Shown: positions 24,462 through 34,500, numbered from the stretch's first letter. The stretch is 64,000 nucleotides of DNA from Limnohabitans sp. MORI2 (GCF_027925025.1 NZ_AP027058.1:1984001-2048000); one strand, 5' to 3'. Translations and numbers: made by a program. The notes: a model not told the origin generated them from the letters alone.

Positions 24462-24971
24462 TCAAGGCAGCAAGTCAGCGCCCTTGAGGTAATCCAGCTT
24501 GCCCACATCCACCCCGTTGTGGCGCAAGATGGCGTAAGCCGTCGTCGTGTGAAAGTACAAATTCGGCGTCATCCACTGGTACAAGAAGTCGCGGCCTTTG
24601 AGCTTCAACACTCGCTCGGGGCCAGCGGGAAACGACACCACTTTGTCTTCCACACCCACCAAACTCTCGGCAGTGACCGTGCGCAAGTAATCAATCGTTT
24701 TGGCAATACGCGCTTGCAGCTCTTCAAACGTGGTTTCTGTGTCTGCAAACTTCGGCGCTTCAATGCCGCTCAAGCGTGCAAAGCCTAGCTTGCCCACATC
24801 GCAGGCAATTTGCACTTGCTTGGTCAACGGGAACATATCGGGGGCCAGACGTGCGCTGGTCAGCACCAGTGGATCAATCTTGCGCGCTTGCGCAGAGGCT
24901 GCGCCTTTTTCAAGAATGCCACTCAGGGCTGTGAGTGTGCGAATGAAGTCGGGGATGGCTTGGGCAAGCAT
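24462..24971 (-). CDS. DUF1993 family protein
   Basis: A 169-residue cytoplasmic protein matching the DUF1993 pattern: N-terminal helix with FIRTLTALSGILEKG, central LAPDMFPLTKQVQIACD, and C-terminal PNLYFHTTTAYAILRHNGV, continuing DVGKLDYL. The fold is DinB-like, with helices and a conserved histidine in YFHTTTAY. Function is unknown. A ribosome-binding AAGGAAA precedes ATG 24971. It lies 18 bases downstream of a Bug-type binding protein gene on the same strand. Confidence 0.85.
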   Translation of the reverse strand: MLAQAIPDFIRTLTALSGILEKGAASAQARKIDPLVLTSARLAPDMFPLTKQVQIACDVGKLGFARLSGIEAPKFADTETTFEELQARIAKTIDYLRTVTAESLVGVEDKVVSFPAGPERVLKLKGRDFLYQWMTPNLYFHTTTAYAILRHNGVDVGKLDYLKGADLLP

Positions 24972-24988
24972 GCGTTTTCCTTTCAGTA

Positions 24989-25963
24989 TTAATCGGCAGA
25001 AATTTTGGCGTTGAGCACCACGGGTCGCCAGCGTTTGATCTCGCGTTGAATGAGTTGGCCAAATGCCTCAGGCGTGGTGGGTGTTGCGGTGGCACCTTCG
25101 GTTTTGAGTCGGGCCACCATTTCTGGTGCCGTCAAATTGGCATTGACCACTTGGTTGAGTTTTTGCACCACTGCAGCCGGCGTGCCAGCAGGTGCCACCA
25201 AGCCATACCACTGGTCTGCTTCAAAACCCTCTAACCCTTTCACACCTGACTCGGCCAAAGTGGGCACATCAGGCAACAAGTCCAAACGCTTGGGGCTCGA
25301 CACGGCAATGGCCTTCAACTTACCTGCCTTAACCATCGGCACCAGTGCAGGCGCACCGGTGAACACCATTTGAATTTGTCCCGCCACGGCGTCGGTCACC
25401 GACGGGGCCGTGCCACGGTACGGCACATGCACCACAAAGGTTTGGGTGGACAGCTTGAAATACTCCATCGCCAAATGTGCGGCACTGCCATTACCACCCG
25501 AACCGTAGTTGACCTTGCCTGGATTGGCCTTGAGGTACTTCACCAAGTCAGCCACCGTGTTCACAGGCATCGATGGGTGAACCGCCAACACATTGGGCAC
25601 TTTGGCCACCCATGCCACGGGCGCAAATGATTTGACAGGGTCATACGGCAAATTGGGGTACACCGCCGGTGCCACCGCCAAGGTGCCCACATGCCCCATC
25701 AGCAGCGTGTACCCATCGGGTGCCGCTTTGGATGCACGATCAGCCCCCACCGTGCCGCCTGCACCGGCCACGTTTTCAATCACCACAGGTGTGCCTGTGT
25801 TCTCGGAAATTTTTTGGCCCATGGCGCGCGCCAACACATCGGGGCTGCCACCCGGCGTGAAGGGAACGATGATGCGAATGGGCTTATTGGGATACACGGC
25901 ATCGGCCCACACAGGGCCAACGAGCCAAGCAGCCAATGTCATGAGAAAGATTGAGCGTTTCAT
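24989..25963 (-). CDS. Bug family (TctC-like) periplasmic solute-binding protein
   Basis: A 324-residue extracytoplasmic receptor with a Sec signal peptide cleaved near VWA-DA (20). The mature protein starts YPNKPIRIIVPFTPGGSPD, the family hallmark. The ligand loop carries VGHVGTLAV and NYGSGGNGSAAHLA. These proteins bind carboxylates for tripartite tricarboxylate transport. No TctA/TctB genes are nearby, as is usual for the expanded Bug sets of Burkholderiales. ATG 25963 is chosen because AGGA lies 8 bases before it; GTG codons at 25966 and 25969 are less likely. Divergent from a second Bug gene. Confidence 0.9.
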   Translation of the reverse strand: MKRSIFLMTLAAWLVGPVWADAVYPNKPIRIIVPFTPGGSPDVLARAMGQKISENTGTPVVIENVAGAGGTVGADRASKAAPDGYTLLMGHVGTLAVAPAVYPNLPYDPVKSFAPVAWVAKVPNVLAVHPSMPVNTVADLVKYLKANPGKVNYGSGGNGSAAHLAMEYFKLSTQTFVVHVPYRGTAPSVTDAVAGQIQMVFTGAPALVPMVKAGKLKAIAVSSPKRLDLLPDVPTLAESGVKGLEGFEADQWYGLVAPAGTPAAVVQKLNQVVNANLTAPEMVARLKTEGATATPTTPEAFGQLIQREIKRWRPVVLNAKISAD

Positions 25964-26039
25964 CACCACATCCTAAACCTTGAATGGCTTGGCATACTAC
26001 AGGGCTAGTTTTCTCCCTTGCTTGCGAATGGATGCTGTT

Positions 26040-27038
26040 ATGCCCCTTACCCCCATGTTCACCACACGACGTCAATTTGTAGCGCACACAGCCGCATCGG
26101 CACTTGCGCTTTGCGCCACAAGTACGCACGCAGAAGCTTGGCCGACCAAACCCTTGCGTTTGGTCGTGCCGTTTGCCCCTGGTGGCAGCAGCGAAATTGT
26201 GGCGCGCGCCTTAGCGGGTGAGATGGCCAAGACCATTGGCCAAAACGTGTTTGTGGACAACAAGCCAGGCGGTGCAGGCAACATTGCCATGCAAGAAGTG
26301 GCACACGCCACCGACGACCACACCCTCATCTTGGGTCACATCGGCACACTGGCGGTGAACCAATACATCTTTCCCAAACTGCCCTACGACCCTAACAAAG
26401 ATTTCACGCCCATCACACTCATCTCTAAAGTGCCCAGCCTGTATGTGGTGCATCCTGATCTACCCGTGAAGAACCTCAAAGAGTTTGTCGCCTACACCAA
26501 GGCCAACCCCGGCAAGCTCAGCTACGGCTCGGCAGGCAACGGCAGCGCGGGGCACTTGGCATTTGAATATTTGAAGATGGCTACCGACACCTTCATCCTG
26601 CATGTGCCCTACCGTGGCACGGGCGCCATGCTGACCGACCTCATGGCTGGCCGATTAGATGCCGCAGCAGCAGGTGCACCTGCGCTGATGCAATTCATCA
26701 AAGCAGGCAAGTTGCGTTGCATCGCCACGGGCAGCAGCGCACGCTTGCCGTTGTTGCCCGATGTGCCGACCGTGGCCGAGCAAGGCTTCAAAGGTTTTGA
26801 GATGACGCAGTGGTACGGCTTGATGGCACCCAGCAAAATGCCCAAGCCCTACATCGACAAGCTAGAGAAAGAAGCTGTGGCTGCCGCACGCGGCAAAGTG
26901 GTGCACGACAAACTCAGCCAAGACACGGCGCTGGCCATTGGCAACACGCGTGCCGAATTTGAAGCCTTCATCAAACTCGAACAAGCGCGTTGGAAGCCTG
27001 TGATTGCAAGGGCGCAAATCAAGCCTGAAGGCATTTAA
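26040..27038 (+). CDS. Bug family solute-binding protein with twin-arginine-like signal
   Basis: About 332 residues, paralogous to the divergent neighbour. Shared segments include KPLRLVVPFAPGGSSEIVA, LGHIGTLAV and LSYGSAGNGSAGHLAFEY. The N-terminus reads MFTTRRQFVAHTAASALAL, a twin-arginine-like motif followed by a weak hydrophobic stretch, unusual for this mostly Sec-exported family. The start is uncertain: ATG 26028, 26040 or 26055 are all in frame with no decisive ribosome-binding site. The stop overlaps the convergent methyltransferase stop by four bases. Ligand unknown. Confidence 0.87.
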   Translation: MPLTPMFTTRRQFVAHTAASALALCATSTHAEAWPTKPLRLVVPFAPGGSSEIVARALAGEMAKTIGQNVFVDNKPGGAGNIAMQEVAHATDDHTLILGHIGTLAVNQYIFPKLPYDPNKDFTPITLISKVPSLYVVHPDLPVKNLKEFVAYTKANPGKLSYGSAGNGSAGHLAFEYLKMATDTFILHVPYRGTGAMLTDLMAGRLDAAAAGAPALMQFIKAGKLRCIATGSSARLPLLPDVPTVAEQGFKGFEMTQWYGLMAPSKMPKPYIDKLEKEAVAAARGKVVHDKLSQDTALAIGNTRAEFEAFIKLEQARWKPVIARAQIKPEGI

Positions 27039-27760
27039 GCCCCGCGCTTGAACAGCCTGACATGCATGGGCCGCACAAACGATGCACCCTCTGCGGTGCA
27101 ATGCGGCTCAAACGCCTCACGCACGCGCTGCGTGATGGCTTCGTCAATGCCGTGGTCGGCAAACGTCGGGTACAGCATGCGCTTGGCAAACTCGTCAAAG
27201 CTCGCGTAATGCACGGCTTGCGCAAACCGATGCTCAGCCATTTGCTGCCAATGCTCGCCTTTGGCAATCGCGCGATCTAAGGCGGCTTGCGCCGCGGGGC
27301 GCACCAAGCCTTCGTCGTTGTAGAGACGCACGATCTCGTTCAACGCGCCGCCATAAATTGGCTCTGACACATAAAACAAACTGCCGGGGCGCAACACACG
27401 CGCCACTTCGCGCAGAGCTTGATCCATCAAATCAAGCGGCACATGGTGCAGCGACTTGAGCATGAGTGCAAGGTCAAACGTGGCATCGCCAAACGGCACG
27501 TCTTGCGCACCTGCGGCCACAAACGTGACGCCAGCAGGCGCACGCGCTAGATTTTTGGCGTGCTGCACAGCATCCACCTCTAAGCCCGTGACGGTGCACT
27601 GCGCATAGCGCTGCACCAAGCTGCAAGATAAGCGGGCGTTGCCGCAGCCCAGCTCGATGATGGCTTGGGCTTGCAGGGGCTGACCTTGTGCGGCCACCAT
27701 CTGGGCCAGCACATCAAGCTCGTCGCCAGCTAAGGGCAACTGGTCTGGGTCACACTGCAT
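27035..27760 (-). CDS. Class I SAM-dependent methyltransferase
   Basis: A 241-residue methyltransferase of the Methyltransf_11/25 group. Motif I is IIELGCGNARLS (E36 to S45), the acidic end of strand 2 is GLEVDAVQ, and the post-I region is FDLALMLKSLHHVPL followed by LREVARVLRPGSLFYVSEP. Substrate not identifiable. It follows the rhodanese gene by 12 bases on the same strand, so they may be cotranscribed. Confidence 0.85.
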   Translation of the reverse strand: MQCDPDQLPLAGDELDVLAQMVAAQGQPLQAQAIIELGCGNARLSCSLVQRYAQCTVTGLEVDAVQHAKNLARAPAGVTFVAAGAQDVPFGDATFDLALMLKSLHHVPLDLMDQALREVARVLRPGSLFYVSEPIYGGALNEIVRLYNDEGLVRPAAQAALDRAIAKGEHWQQMAEHRFAQAVHYASFDEFAKRMLYPTFADHGIDEAITQRVREAFEPHCTAEGASFVRPMHVRLFKRGA

Positions 27761-27772
27761 GGTGCACCTGCA

Positions 27773-28117
27773 TCAACACACATTGCCCCATGTGCCCGCG
27801 TTGTGCACTTTTTGAAAACCTTTGGTCTTGAGCATCATCTTGGCCATGCCGCTGCGCGAGCCGCTGGCACAAAACACCACCACATCGCGGTCTTGCGGCA
27901 GTTCGCCCATGCGCGATGGCAACTCGTTCAACGGAATGTTGATGCTGCCCGGCGCGTTGCCCGATGCAAACTCGGCCTGCGAACGCACATCCACAAACAC
28001 CGCGCCGTTTTGGCGCAACTCGGGCAGCATGCGCACCACTTGCTTGGCAGCCCACCACTTGTAGCCAAACCAAGCGACCAAGGCCATTAGGGGCCAATAC
28101 TGCTCGATGAATTGCAT
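27773..28117 (-). CDS. Membrane-anchored rhodanese-domain protein
   Basis: A 114-residue protein with an N-terminal hydrophobic helix (about 8-20) and a single rhodanese domain. It has FVDVRSQAEFASGNAPGSIN and the active-site loop CASGSRSG with catalytic C83. It would carry sulfane sulfur as a persulfide. It lies 24 bases downstream of a TsdA-like thiosulfate-oxidising cytochrome gene, which supports a sulfur role. Confidence 0.88.
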   Translation of the reverse strand: MQFIEQYWPLMALVAWFGYKWWAAKQVVRMLPELRQNGAVFVDVRSQAEFASGNAPGSINIPLNELPSRMGELPQDRDVVVFCASGSRSGMAKMMLKTKGFQKVHNAGTWGNVC

Positions 28118-28141
28118 GCCTACCCTTTCATAAGAAAGCGC

Positions 28142-29128
28142 TTATTTTCCACCAGACAGCTTGTCTTTGAGCGCTTTCATATTGGCTTGCAAAGGTGCGA
28201 AGGGGCCGTACTTGTGTTGATCAGCCGATGCGCCATCGACATAGGGGGCAAAGGCCGCGTCCACAGGTTTGTTCCAACGTGCGGGAAAGTCTTTGTCCAA
28301 GTTGGGTTTGACCTTGCGGGGTTGGCTCAACACAAAGGCGGCGACGTCATAAGCCTCATCGGTGCTGAGTTGTGGCTGCGCGTGGCTTGAACCCAAAGGC
28401 ATATTGCCTTTGATGAAGGCTGCAGCTGTGAGCAAACGGTTCATACCTGCACCGGTGTTGAAGGTATCGTTGCCCCACAGCGGCGGGAACACATAGCCCG
28501 TGGCTGAACCTACCGCACCTGCGCGCACGCCTTGACCTTTGTCACCGTGGCAACTGGCGCATTTCTCTTTGTAAATGCCCTCGCCCACTTGCACATCGGC
28601 TTTGCGGTCTGGGGCTTTGTAGGGTGGCAAACCTTGGCCTTCAACCTTGCCGCCTGTGGGCACGCCCTTGGACAAAAAGTGAATGTAGGTGGCATAGGCT
28701 TTCATTTCACGACTGTCTAAAGGCAAGGGCTTACCGGCCATGCTGCGCTCCATGCAACCGTTGACTCGTTCGTCAATGGTGCTGACTTCGTCCTCACGGC
28801 CACGGTATTGCGGGAATGTGGCATGTGCCCCCACCCATGGCATGGCAAAGGGTTTGGTGGCCGAGTTTTCGTGACACGACACACAAGCCAAGTTGTTGCC
28901 TGCGTAGCGCATCTTGGGGTTTTTCACCTCAGGGCCAATATAGGCAAAGGTGCGTTCGGTCAGTTCTTTGCCGTAGCGCACCAAGCGACCGTAGTGGTCA
29001 TCGGGCAAGTTCGACACGTCGTAGCTTTCAGGTGCGCCAATGGTGTGGGCTTTGGCGGGCTCTTGTGCGCAGGCAGCAGACGTGGCCAAAGCCAATGTGA
29101 TGAATTGAATGATTGTTTTTTTATGCAT
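28142..29128 (-). CDS. Dihaem c-type cytochrome, thiosulfate dehydrogenase (TsdA)-like
   Basis: A 328-residue exported dihaem cytochrome. The signal peptide ends near AACA (about 21). Haem sites are CVSCH (82-86) and CASCH (190-194). The stretch RVNGCMERSMAGKPLP (C125) resembles TsdA enzymes, in which a cysteine in this region ligates the active-site haem, as does the ATKPFAMPWVGAHATFPQYR segment after the first haem. TsdA oxidises two thiosulfates to tetrathionate or works in reverse. Start 29128 has GGGAG upstream; a longer in-frame extension to 29212 is rejected. It sits with rhodanese and thioredoxin genes. SoxA-like or other dihaem cytochromes are the alternative. Confidence 0.75.
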   Translation of the reverse strand: MHKKTIIQFITLALATSAACAQEPAKAHTIGAPESYDVSNLPDDHYGRLVRYGKELTERTFAYIGPEVKNPKMRYAGNNLACVSCHENSATKPFAMPWVGAHATFPQYRGREDEVSTIDERVNGCMERSMAGKPLPLDSREMKAYATYIHFLSKGVPTGGKVEGQGLPPYKAPDRKADVQVGEGIYKEKCASCHGDKGQGVRAGAVGSATGYVFPPLWGNDTFNTGAGMNRLLTAAAFIKGNMPLGSSHAQPQLSTDEAYDVAAFVLSQPRKVKPNLDKDFPARWNKPVDAAFAPYVDGASADQHKYGPFAPLQANMKALKDKLSGGK

Positions 29129-29253
29129 GATGGAACTCCCTTTCGCTGAATCAACGAAAAGCATAAGTTCATCAAAATTAAAAGCGCTTGATTTATCGCA
29201 ACCCCACCCCAACTACATCAGCACACACTTATTTAAAGACAAAGAGTTTTGCC

Positions 29254-29691
29254 ATGACCCAACACATTGTTTGCCCACACTGCCACAGCACCAATCGCGT
29301 ACCCAAAGACAAGCTCGATGGCAGCGCTGAACTGTCGTGTGGCAAATGCCATCAGCCTCTGTTTAACCAACACCCCGCTGCACTCAACACCGCAGGACTG
29401 AACGCTCAAATTGCCAAGAGCGATGTACCCGTGGTGGTGGACTTTTGGGCCCCGTGGTGCGGCCCCTGCCGCATGATGGCCCCCGAATACGAAAAAGCCT
29501 GCGCCGCGCTAGAGCCCAAAGCTCGACTGGTAAAGGTCGACACCGAAGCCCACCAAGATGCGGGCGCGCAGCACAACATTCGCAGCATCCCCACGCTGGC
29601 TATCTTTAAAGGTGGGCGTGAGGTGGATCGCATTTCGGGTGCGCGATCAGCAGCTGATTTGGTGCGGTGGGTGAATGGCTATATTGGGTGA
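29254..29691 (+). CDS. trxC: Thioredoxin 2 (TrxC)
   Basis: A 145-residue thioredoxin with an N-terminal zinc finger (C7-x2-C10 and C29-x2-C32). The thioredoxin domain carries the WCGPC active site (68-72) and the cis-proline in RSIPTLAIF. The start at 29254 is the ATG before TQHIVCPHC; the in-frame ATG 29188 lies too far out. Cytoplasmic disulfide reductase, typically induced by oxidative stress. Divergent from the dihaem cytochrome gene across 125 bases. Confidence 0.93.
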   Translation: MTQHIVCPHCHSTNRVPKDKLDGSAELSCGKCHQPLFNQHPAALNTAGLNAQIAKSDVPVVVDFWAPWCGPCRMMAPEYEKACAALEPKARLVKVDTEAHQDAGAQHNIRSIPTLAIFKGGREVDRISGARSAADLVRWVNGYIG

Positions 29692-29740
29692 CATTCGCCT
29701 TAGGGCGCATACGCTCAATACACTCGCACTTAATAGTTCT

Positions 29741-30445
29741 TTAAAAGACGTTTCGGATTGTCTCTTTGAAGTGATCTTCACCTGTATAGCCATCAGCAAA
29801 ACTCCACCCTGTATGCAAGGACCATAAGAAACGACAAAGCTGCTTGATGCCGTCATAGTCTTGTTCCGTTGATTGATTAATGGTTTGCCTCAACACCTGC
29901 GACATATGACGCAATTGCGCGAATCCACCCTGCTCTATATTGACTGCTGATAACGTAACGCAAACATCTAGTTCTGACTGAAATCGCTTCAGAGTCAAAA
30001 TAACTCGGACATACATATCGGTATCACTTTGTAAACAGCTAGCTACTGCGTGCCACCGATCTTGTGAGTCACTAAATTTCTCTTTGAAATACGCTCTGAA
30101 AACTTCCTGAGACTTCAATTGCTCTGGAGTGCCTAAATCTGAGTGATTGCCACATGCGAACAAATATTCTGGAATTAGGTCATCTAGCAGTTCTTCATAC
30201 TGGCTTTTAAGATAGCGCTGGAGTGCAATCTTCTTTCTCTTCTCCGGCCACCACGAGATCAATACGTAGATTAGTAAACTAACAAGAATTGCCAATCCAA
30301 AATCAAAAGCAATCTGCTTGAAATCTTTTTCATCTACTAAACCAGTAACAGACCAGGCAACTAAAGCCAACGACAAAACCCCAACAAGGCAGATCCAAAA
30401 ATTGGGGCGTTTTAAAAATACGAGAAGATGCATTTGCTTAGTCAA
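29741..30445 (-). CDS. Hypothetical two-span membrane protein (accessory island)
   Basis: A 234-residue protein of no recognised family. Two helices lie near the N-terminus (about 17-37 and 45-66), followed by the positively charged EKRKKIALQRY and a cytoplasmic domain of about 160 residues rich in aromatic and acidic residues. Codon use and base composition are clearly AT-richer than in the surrounding genes, which suggests recent acquisition. It lies 11 bases downstream of another unknown membrane-anchored protein on the same strand. No function proposed. Confidence 0.7.
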   Translation of the reverse strand: MTKQMHLLVFLKRPNFWICLVGVLSLALVAWSVTGLVDEKDFKQIAFDFGLAILVSLLIYVLISWWPEKRKKIALQRYLKSQYEELLDDLIPEYLFACGNHSDLGTPEQLKSQEVFRAYFKEKFSDSQDRWHAVASCLQSDTDMYVRVILTLKRFQSELDVCVTLSAVNIEQGGFAQLRHMSQVLRQTINQSTEQDYDGIKQLCRFLWSLHTGWSFADGYTGEDHFKETIRNVF

Positions 30446-30456
30446 TCAATTTTTGG

Positions 30457-31188
30457 TTAATTGCAATAAATCACACCTCCATCCCAACCAAACAGTACGC
30501 TACGTCCACCAGCTGAATACGAGTCTTTACCTGTTTCCCGAACCGTACCGAACGCCGCAAGTCGCTTCAAACGTTCAGACTTACTTAAGCTCGGCGCGCA
30601 ATGATCAGCGCCAGCAGTCGAAGATGGCTTGGCATTGTTAGTAACCACCTTGGGAATTTGCGTATCGAAGGTCCACAGAACTTTCATACTCGCAAACTTC
30701 ACATAGTCAGACGTATCTAAAAATTGTGAAAACTGGTGCGATAAGCCTTTAGGTTTTCCAGTCGGATCAACGTTTGTAGAGAATTCAGAAAATCCAATTC
30801 TTTTTTGAAAAACTTGAAAATTATCGTTATCTGAAAAGGTAACGATGAAACTCTCTTGTTGATTTTTCTTTGCTAATTGAGGGTGCGAAAAGTACTCTGG
30901 ATAGCCGTCAATATCAAGTGAAACCAATAGCTTGCGATCGACCACCTTTGTTTTTGCTGTCACCTTCAAGTTGATAACTGACAGGTCAGACACCCACTCT
31001 TGAACCTTTTCATATTTTTCGTCGTTTTTCTTTCGATAGAAATCTTCAATTTTTCCGTAAACACTTACGACAACTACAACTCCCAGCAAAGCAACAAACA
31101 GCGCTAATGTCAACTTGCCAACTGACTGCAAGTAGCCCTTGACTTTCGTAAACAGCTCATTCATTTCAAATTTCCTTTTGTTATTCAT
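30457..31188 (-). CDS. Hypothetical membrane-anchored protein (accessory island)
   Basis: A 243-residue protein with a cytoplasmic N-terminus, one helix at about 26-46 (LTLALFVALLGVVVVVSVYG) and a predicted periplasmic domain of about 190 residues with two cysteines (DHC and a C-terminal IYCN). ATG 31188 is chosen because GGGGGAG lies just before it and it overlaps the stop of the preceding lipoprotein gene in ATGA. AT-rich like its downstream neighbour. No family recognised. Confidence 0.72.
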   Translation of the reverse strand: MNNKRKFEMNELFTKVKGYLQSVGKLTLALFVALLGVVVVVSVYGKIEDFYRKKNDEKYEKVQEWVSDLSVINLKVTAKTKVVDRKLLVSLDIDGYPEYFSHPQLAKKNQQESFIVTFSDNDNFQVFQKRIGFSEFSTNVDPTGKPKGLSHQFSQFLDTSDYVKFASMKVLWTFDTQIPKVVTNNAKPSSTAGADHCAPSLSKSERLKRLAAFGTVRETGKDSYSAGGRSVLFGWDGGVIYCN

Positions 31189-31424
31189 AAACACTCCCCC
31201 CGAAACAAAGCCCACTCCTCACACACCTTGCCCGAGGGCAATTCGCACATGCCAACTTCGCCTTGCGGCGTGCGCTTGATGGTCAGCTTGCCGCCAGCGT
31301 TGATGCAGTGCACCGATGCGGGGTTGGCCATTTCGGTGGCGGGCTTGGTGGCTGGTTCAGACGGCGTGCAGGCGCAGCTGGCTATGGCAATAGCGCAGAA
31401 GGTGGCAATTTGCGGCAGATGCAT
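31185..31424 (-). CDS. DUF333-type small lipoprotein
   Basis: A 79-residue protein with a lipoprotein signal (AIAIASCAC, lipidated cysteine likely C17). A DUF333-like domain follows: NPASVHCINAGGKL, then GEVGMCELPSGKVCEEWALF and a final GEC, with four conserved cysteines. DUF333 proteins are small outer-envelope lipoproteins of unknown role, sometimes labelled hemolysin-like without proof. Higher GC than the two genes it heads, to which it is coupled by a four-base overlap. Confidence 0.82.
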   Translation of the reverse strand: MHLPQIATFCAIAIASCACTPSEPATKPATEMANPASVHCINAGGKLTIKRTPQGEVGMCELPSGKVCEEWALFRGECL

Positions 31425-31581
31425 GTCAATTAACCGTCATGTATTCGTTTATTAAATTTAAGTTAATTCTATTGTGTCTGTTTATCGACAATTAGCAGGC
31501 TCACGGTTTGCACCCAGCCATCCAGTATGCTCACTGGCTCACGCACCTATTAAGCCCCTTTTTTCGCCCGTTCTGCCCCAC

Positions 31582-34500
31582 ATGTCTAGCCCCCACGCCA
31601 CCGGTTTTATGGTGCTTCATAGCAACCAGCTAGAGGGCCTGCGCGAGTTGGCGGTGCAGTTCATCCGCAACCACCCGCTGCCCGTGCTCGCGCCCGAGGT
31701 GCTGCTGGTGCAAAGCAACGGCATGAAGCATTGGCTAGAACTGGCTTTGGCCAAAGACCTAGGCATTTGCGCGGCCACGCAGGTGGAGCTGCCGTCTGCC
31801 AAGCTGTGGCAGATTTACCGCGCCGTGCTGGGCCCCAGCAATGTGCCCGCGCACATGCCGCTGGACAAGTCGCCACTGGTGTGGCGCATCATGCGCTTGC
31901 TCCCCAGTTTGTTGGCCAAGCCCAGCTTTGCGCCACTGAAAAACTACCTAGGCCAAGCCGAGGCTGACGCGTCGCCCATGAACCGCCGCGCGTATCAACT
32001 GGCCGCGCAGCTGGCCGACGTGCTAGACGGCTACCAAAACTACCGCGCCGATTGGCTAGAAGACTGGGCCAATCACAAAGACACACTACGCACGCAAACA
32101 GGCACAGCCACACCCCTGCCCGCCGCACAAAGCTGGCAGCCAGAGCTATGGCGCGATTTGCTAGACGACCTTGCGGCTGACGCCGAGGTGAAGGCTGAGC
32201 TGCAACACAGCTACAGCTCACGCGCCAAAGTGCACGAGGCGTTCATGGCCAAGATGGCCACCTTGCCCGAAGGCCAACGCCCTGCGGGTGTGCCGCACCG
32301 CATCATGGTGTTTGGCGTCACATCGCTGCCCATGCAAACCGTGCAGGCGCTGGCCGCTTTGGGCCGCGTGTGCCAAGTGCTCATGCTGGTGCAAAACCCC
32401 TGTCAGCACTACTGGGGCCATGTGGTGGAAAGCCGTGTGCCATTGGCTAAGTTGAGCAAGCAACGCCAAGCCCATAAAAAAGATTTGCCGATTCCGCAAG
32501 ACGATGGCTCGTTGAGCGAAGCCGATCAATACAAGTTGCACACCGACACGCACCCCCTGCTGGCCGCATGGGGCAAACATGGCCGCGACTACTTGCACTT
32601 GCTCGATGGCTTTGACGACGTAGACCAATACAAAGGCCAGTTCAACCGCGTGGATGTGTTTGTCGACCCCGCAGACACAGCCGCCGACGAAGGCCGCAAG
32701 CCCACGATGCTGGAGCACTTGCAGTCGTCCCTGCTCAACCTTGCGCCACTGCCCGACCACTTAACCGACGTGCCCGCAGACGACACCAGCGTGCGCTTTG
32801 TGCAAACGCACTCGGCCCAGCGCGAGGTCGAGGTACTGCACGACCGCTTGCTGGCGTGGCTCGATGCCGACCCCACTTTGAAGCCCGCCGACATCATGGT
32901 GATGGTGCCCGACATGGCCAACTTTGCGCCGCACATCCATGCGGTGTTTGGCCGTTTTGCGTCGCATGAGTTACGCCACATTCCCTACACCGTGGCCGAC
33001 ACCACGCCGCGCACCGAGCCACTGGTGCAAGCCCTCGACACCCTGCTGCAACTGCCCCAACTGCGCGTGACGCGCGTGGAGTGGCAAAGCCTGTTTGAAG
33101 TGGCCGCCGTGCGCGAACGCTTTGGCCTAGAAGAACACGACGTGGCCCAGCTCGACACCTGGCTGGCCGACGCCGGCGTGCGCTGGGGCCTCGACGCGCC
33201 GCACCGCAAACCGTGGGGCATTGCGCCCGACATGGCCGACGCCAACCAAAACAGTTGGCTGTTTGGCATCGAGCGTTTGCTGCTGGGCTACGCCACGGGC
33301 GCAAGCGACGACCTCGCCACACCGTGGGCCGACACCCTGCCCCAAGCAGGCGTGGGCGGGCTAGACGCACGCGTGGTCGATGGCCTGTTGCAGTGGCTGC
33401 GCCACACACAAATAGCGCTGATCAAACTGCGCCAAGAACACACACCTACCGAATGGGTGGCAGTGCTGCAGCAGCTCGTCGCGTTGTTCTTTAAGCCGAA
33501 CGACGAAGCCGATGAGCGATTGATCGAGCGCGTGATGGCTCCGCTAGAAACATGGCTGGCCGAATGCCAACTGGCGCGCCTCGACAGCCCACTGCCATTG
33601 GTGGTGGTGCGCGAACACTGGATGGCCCAGCTGCAACAGCCCGCCATGCAACGCCGCTTCTTTGGCGGTGGCGTGCAGTTCGCCACGCTTATGCCCATGC
33701 GCTCCATCCCCTTCAAGTGCGTGTGCTTGCTGGGCATGAACGATGGCGACTACCCACGCAGCCAAACCCCACGCGACTTTGACTTGATGAGCGACGCCGC
33801 ACATGCAGGCAGCACCCAATCACATTGGCGCGCAGGCGACCGATCGCGCCGCGAGGACGACCGCTATTTGTTTTTAGAGGCGTTGCTGTCGGCACGCGAC
33901 AAGCTCTACATCAGCTGGCAAGGCCGCCGCACGACGGACCACGAAATCAAACCACCGTCGGTGTTGGTGGCACAACTGATGGACTACCTCAATGCGGTGT
34001 GGACGCAGCGCAATGACAAAGGCGAACCCATGCCCGCATGCGTTGCACCACTGCAGCCGCTGCAAGCGTTTTCGCAAGCCTACTTTCGCCAAGGCACGGG
34101 TGTGCAAACCTATGCCGCCGATTGGCAACAAGCGCAAAGCAATTCAAATAGCAAAACACCGCACACTAAACAAGAAGCGGCAGACCAAGCCCCTACAGAG
34201 CTAACCCTCAAGCAGCTCAACCGTTTGCTCAAACAACCCGTGGATGTGTTTGTGCGCGACCGTTTGCGCTTGCACCTAGACACACCCGAAGCAGCCAGCG
34301 CTCAAGAAGAACCCTTTGCGCTCGACCACCTCGACAGCTACACCCTCACGCAAAGCATCGTGCAAGCGCCCGACCCCGAACACGCGCTGCAAGTGCTGCG
34401 CCTGAGCGGCGAGCTGGCCTTGGCTGGTTTTGGTCAAGCGCAGCAAGACATGCTGCTGCAACAACGCGACGAGTTGCTAGAGCGCTTTGACGAGATTGCC

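Noticed and set aside
28142..29212. Upstream extension of the dihaem cytochrome to 29212
   Set aside because: The added residues are polar and would bury the signal peptide; ATG 29128 has a strong GGGAG leader.
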